From the NCBI GenBank assembly GCA_905236585.1, contig CAJOQZ010000295.1, forward strand, positions 1 to 8,084: a DNA stretch of 8,084 nt. The letters run 5' to 3'. Below, piece by piece: positions 6,194 to 8,084 of the stretch. The notes under the pieces are model-generated. The model made no database searches. It was given only the letters and a program-made list of their open reading frames with translations, and was not told the DNA's origin. The number at the start of each line of letters is the position of its first letter. Position 1 is the first letter of the stretch. A program made the position numbers and the translations under genes. Source of the DNA: an uncultured Lachnospiraceae bacterium (lineage in GTDB: Bacteria > Bacillota > Clostridia > Lachnospirales > Lachnospiraceae).

Positions 6194-6221
6194 AGAGAAA
6201 GTTTAGCATAATTCGTATCAT

Positions 6222-7316
6222 ATGGCAAAGAAGAATTATTACGCGGTAAAAGCCGGACGCAGAACCGGCATTTTCACTACATGGGACGGTGCCGATGGCG
6301 CAAAAGCGCAGGTAAATGGTTTTGCGGGGGCGCTCTACAAAGGCTTCGCCACAAAAGAGGAAGCACAAGCGTATTTGTCTGCGGATGATGCGGACGCAAA
6401 GACGGACAATGTGCCGGAACGGAAAGGCATCCAACCGGAGCGGCGGTCAGAAGCAGAACTTGCGCAGAAGGCGCGGCAGGGCGAGGCGGACAGCCGCCCG
6501 CAAGTATCCGTTCATTCCGCAATGTCCCGGGAATCCGCTCTCGCGGCGCTTCGTAAAGTCGTAATTGCAGGAGATGTGCATCCGCAGATTGCCCTGCTTG
6601 AAAATGTATTTGAGAAAACAGCCCGCAGTCCGATTCCCGAAGAAGTTCTGTCGGAGCAGGAGGCATATCGGAGGCTGTGCGACCGCTACGGAATGGAATT
6701 AAATGACGGATTACTTTTTGAATCCCACCCGGATATGGATGCGATTGCCTTTGTTGACGGCGGAGGCGATAAGAGCGGCGAAAAGCAGGCGAGTTCCTCG
6801 ATTCCTTTCGGGGTCGTTTTTTTTGAAAAAAATGAAATAGGCGCGAAATTATATCGGCATTTATTTTCCAAGACCGTGGATGCGGACTTCGACTGGCTGT
6901 TTCACGCATCAAATGTGTCGGCGGAAGTGATCGCGGATTTATTTGTCATGGCACTTTGTGAAAAAAGGGGCATTCGTTCCGTTGTCATATATCAGGACAA
7001 CAATCTTCCGGCAAAGTATTTTTCCGGTGAATTTAAGAAGATTCACAATGATGAGGATTACGTCCTGCAGTCGTATATCGTGGAGGGCATCCGCCATCTG
7101 ACGGACGGGATGGATATCCGGTTCGTTTATGTCCCGAGTGAGCACGGGGCGAAATCCAAGGCAAAAAAAGCGGAGAGTTACGAGGCGCAGAAAACGGAAA
7201 AAGTGTCGTTTGAGGCGGCACAGTTTTATAATGCGCTATCGGATATTTTGGCGGACTACCGCTGGCAGGAAGAAGGTTACCATTTGCGACCTGACCGGCT
7301 GCATCGTGAACAGTAA
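6222..7316 (+). CDS. RNase H1-like protein with viroplasmin/hybrid-binding domain
   Basis: A 364-residue protein. Residues 4-52 (YYAVKAGRRTGIFTTW, then YKGFATKEEAQAYL) form the RNase H1 N-terminal hybrid-binding domain that grips RNA:DNA duplexes. A charged linker runs to about 95, then a helical spacer. Residues about 174-345 form a diverged RNase H fold: Asp179 in FVDGG, Glu235 in NVSAEVIA, and Asp259 in VVIYQDN align with the first three catalytic carboxylates. The fourth, normally in an H-G-x-N-x-x-A-D context, is not recognisable: HGAKSKAKKAES follows the penultimate strand instead. The likely role is removing RNA from RNA:DNA hybrids, if active. The ATG is supported by the typical N-terminus, not by a ribosome binding site, which is weak. 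cobU follows after 12 bp, so they are probably co-transcribed. Confidence 0.9.
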   Translation: MAKKNYYAVKAGRRTGIFTTWDGADGAKAQVNGFAGALYKGFATKEEAQAYLSADDADAKTDNVPERKGIQPERRSEAELAQKARQGEADSRPQVSVHSAMSRESALAALRKVVIAGDVHPQIALLENVFEKTARSPIPEEVLSEQEAYRRLCDRYGMELNDGLLFESHPDMDAIAFVDGGGDKSGEKQASSSIPFGVVFFEKNEIGAKLYRHLFSKTVDADFDWLFHASNVSAEVIADLFVMALCEKRGIRSVVIYQDNNLPAKYFSGEFKKIHNDEDYVLQSYIVEGIRHLTDGMDIRFVYVPSEHGAKSKAKKAESYEAQKTEKVSFEAAQFYNALSDILADYRWQEEGYHLRPDRLHREQ

Positions 7317-7328
7317 CGGAGGCATCAT

Positions 7329-7964
7329 TTGCTGATCTTTATATATGGCGGCAGCGCCAGCGGGAAATCGTCATACGCCCAAAAAAGACTGTGTGAACTT
7401 GCAGAAAGTTATGGAGCGGAACGTACCTACGGTTCGCTATCGGAGCGTGCCGGACATCCGGAATGCACGAAGGGCGGATCGCAGCCCGACAAAACCTATC
7501 TTGCCACAATGATCGACGACGGGCAAGAGGCGAAAGAGCGGATCGCCGCACACCGCAAGAACAGGGAAAACATGGGCTTTACAACGGTGGAATGCCCGCG
7601 GCATATCGGAGCAGCGGCAAAGATGTGCGGGCGGTTTGTCCTGTTGGAAGCGATTTCTAATCTGCTCGCGAATGAAATGTTTGCGGAGGAAGTAAGCGAG
7701 CGGCTGGATACGAAGGATTCGGCGGAGCGGATATTGAGTGACGTGGCGCGGCTGCATCAGGCGGCGGAGGTTCTCGTAGTCGTCAGTGATGACATATTCG
7801 CGGACGGAACGGTCTATGACGAAGCGACGGAATGCTACCGGCGGACGCTCGGGCGCCTGCACCGACGGATTGCAGCGGAAGCGGACAAGGTGGTCGAAGT
7901 GGTGTGCGGCATCCCGGTGATGAGGAAAGGAGCCAAGTACTGTCCAACGAACGAAGTGAGTTGA
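7329..7964 (+). CDS. cobU: Adenosylcobinamide kinase / guanylyltransferase, with insert
   Basis: Bifunctional CobU phosphorylates adenosylcobinamide and then transfers GMP to it, making AdoCbi-GDP in the nucleotide-loop assembly of cobalamin. The P-loop is GGSASGKS (residues 7-14). YLATM (57-61) and RIAAHRKNR contain His75, aligning with the guanylylated His46 of Salmonella CobU. VVCGIPV near the end is the usual C-terminal signature. The start is TTG at 7329 behind GGAGG at 7318-7322. The product is 211 residues against about 180-190 for the family. The excess is a 23-residue insert at 35-57 between P-loop helix and YLAT strand, plus a tail KYCPTNEVS encoded by the tandem repeat. All key residues remain in frame, so it may still work. 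Close spacing indicates an operon with the rnhA-like gene. Confidence 0.95.
   Translation: MLIFIYGGSASGKSSYAQKRLCELAESYGAERTYGSLSERAGHPECTKGGSQPDKTYLATMIDDGQEAKERIAAHRKNRENMGFTTVECPRHIGAAAKMCGRFVLLEAISNLLANEMFAEEVSERLDTKDSAERILSDVARLHQAAEVLVVVSDDIFADGTVYDEATECYRRTLGRLHRRIAAEADKVVEVVCGIPVMRKGAKYCPTNEVS
7431..7499 (+). mobile_element. In-frame 69-bp insert in cobU
   Basis: These 69 bp encode GSLSERAGHPECTKGGSQPD followed by KTY, which has no counterpart in CobU. The ACCTAC (7425-7430, Thr-Tyr) before it is repeated as ACCTAT (7494-7499) at its end, like a short target duplication. Removing it restores a normal AERTYLATM junction. Short palindromes lie inside: CGCT/AGCG, CCGG/CCGG and GGGC/GCCC. 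It keeps frame because 69 is divisible by three. No second full copy is visible in the window. Confidence 0.5.
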
Positions 7965-7997
7965 TGACAGCACTGGCATCCGACAGAGTAAGTCAGA
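7928..7997 (+). repeat. Tandem repeat, copy 1 (overlaps cobU 3' end)
   Basis: Seventy bases identical to 8015-8084, period 87 bp. The copy begins AGGAGCCAAG inside the last codons of cobU and supplies its final nine codons and TGA. It can fold as a hairpin: GTACTGTC (7937-7944) with GACAGCAC (7966-7973, one A-C mismatch) and CAAC/GTTG (7945-7948, 7960-7963), with an 11-nt loop. The spacer 7998-8014 is A-rich. An ATG at 7964 overlaps the cobU TGA and opens a 16-codon frame, MTALASDRVSQKKMRY. Confidence 0.92.
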
Positions 7998-8014
7998 AAA
8001 AAATGCGTTATTAG

Positions 8015-8084
8015 AGGAGCCAAGTACTGTCCAACGAACGAAGTGAGTTGATGACAGCACTGGCATCCGACAGAGTAAGTCAGA
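8015..8084 (+). repeat. Tandem repeat, copy 2 (runs to window edge)
   Basis: Identical to 7928-7997 over all 70 visible bases. The copy is cut by the end of the window, so further units may follow. Perfect identity between neighbours suggests recent duplication or gene-conversion-like homogenisation. Confidence 0.92.

Noticed and set aside
5604..6221. Cobalamin riboswitch before the cobalamin-associated genes
   Set aside because: I could not find a B12-box-like sequence or the conserved core on either strand. CACTGGCG in the hairpin units is too short to count.
6277..6912. A 211-codon minus-strand open frame
   Set aside because: It is antisense to the RNase H1-like gene, is rich in Arg, Pro and Ser as expected for a GC-rich shadow frame, and shows no family features.
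7431..7499. The cobU insert as a third copy of the 87-bp-period repeat
   Set aside because: In both orientations only short words are shared (for example CATCCG), too few to claim relationship.
7437..8066. A 209-codon minus-strand open frame across cobU and the repeats
   Set aside because: It lies antisense to a clear cobU, has no ribosome binding site that I can see, and its repeated peptide simply mirrors the tandem DNA repeat.

Overview
The window looks like chromosomal DNA from a low-to-mid GC Firmicute, most likely class Clostridia and possibly Lachnospiraceae-like. Reasons: an EF-P of the Firmicute type (HVKPGKGAAF with the modifiable Lys32), a YqeG-type HAD phosphatase upstream of it, GTG and TTG starts behind strong GGAGG-type ribosome binding sites, consensus sigma-A promoters, and a TelA/VWA cluster typical of anaerobic Firmicutes. 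The family placement is inference; no rRNA is present to settle it.

Layout. (1) 9-1705, housekeeping block: yqeG, then a structured intergenic repeat (R1), a promoter with a perfect TATAAT, efp, a 74-codon gene of unknown function coupled to efp, and a strong intrinsic terminator. (2) 1749-5603, stress-type operon: a second copy of the structured repeat (R2, carrying LexA-box-like sequences), a promoter, a two-TM coiled-coil protein in the position often held by XpaC, a membrane-anchored solute-binding-like plus VWA protein with an intact MIDAS, and TelA. All three genes read rightward with short gaps. (3) 5604-5926, a convergent gap holding two tandem ~100-bp hairpin units whose arms differ by compensatory changes. 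(4) 5927-8084, cobalamin-associated block: a minus-strand cysteine-rich small-domain protein, divergent from an rnhA-like gene with an RNase H1 hybrid-binding domain, followed 12 bp later by cobU (adenosylcobinamide kinase/guanylyltransferase). The 3' end of cobU runs into an 87-bp-period tandem repeat that continues past the window.

The coding content is mostly recognisable. The unusual part is the density of small structured repeats: at least three distinct families in 8 kb (R1/R2; the tandem hairpin units; the 87-bp tandem repeat with a possible diverged relative at 4383-4440). There is also a 69-bp in-frame insert inside cobU flanked by duplicated Thr-Tyr codons. No transposase, reverse transcriptase, integrase, CRISPR array, tRNA or rRNA was seen. 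I did not find a new multi-gene system that I can defend; the best candidates for something undescribed are the repeat families and their effect on cobU and on the TelA operon promoter.
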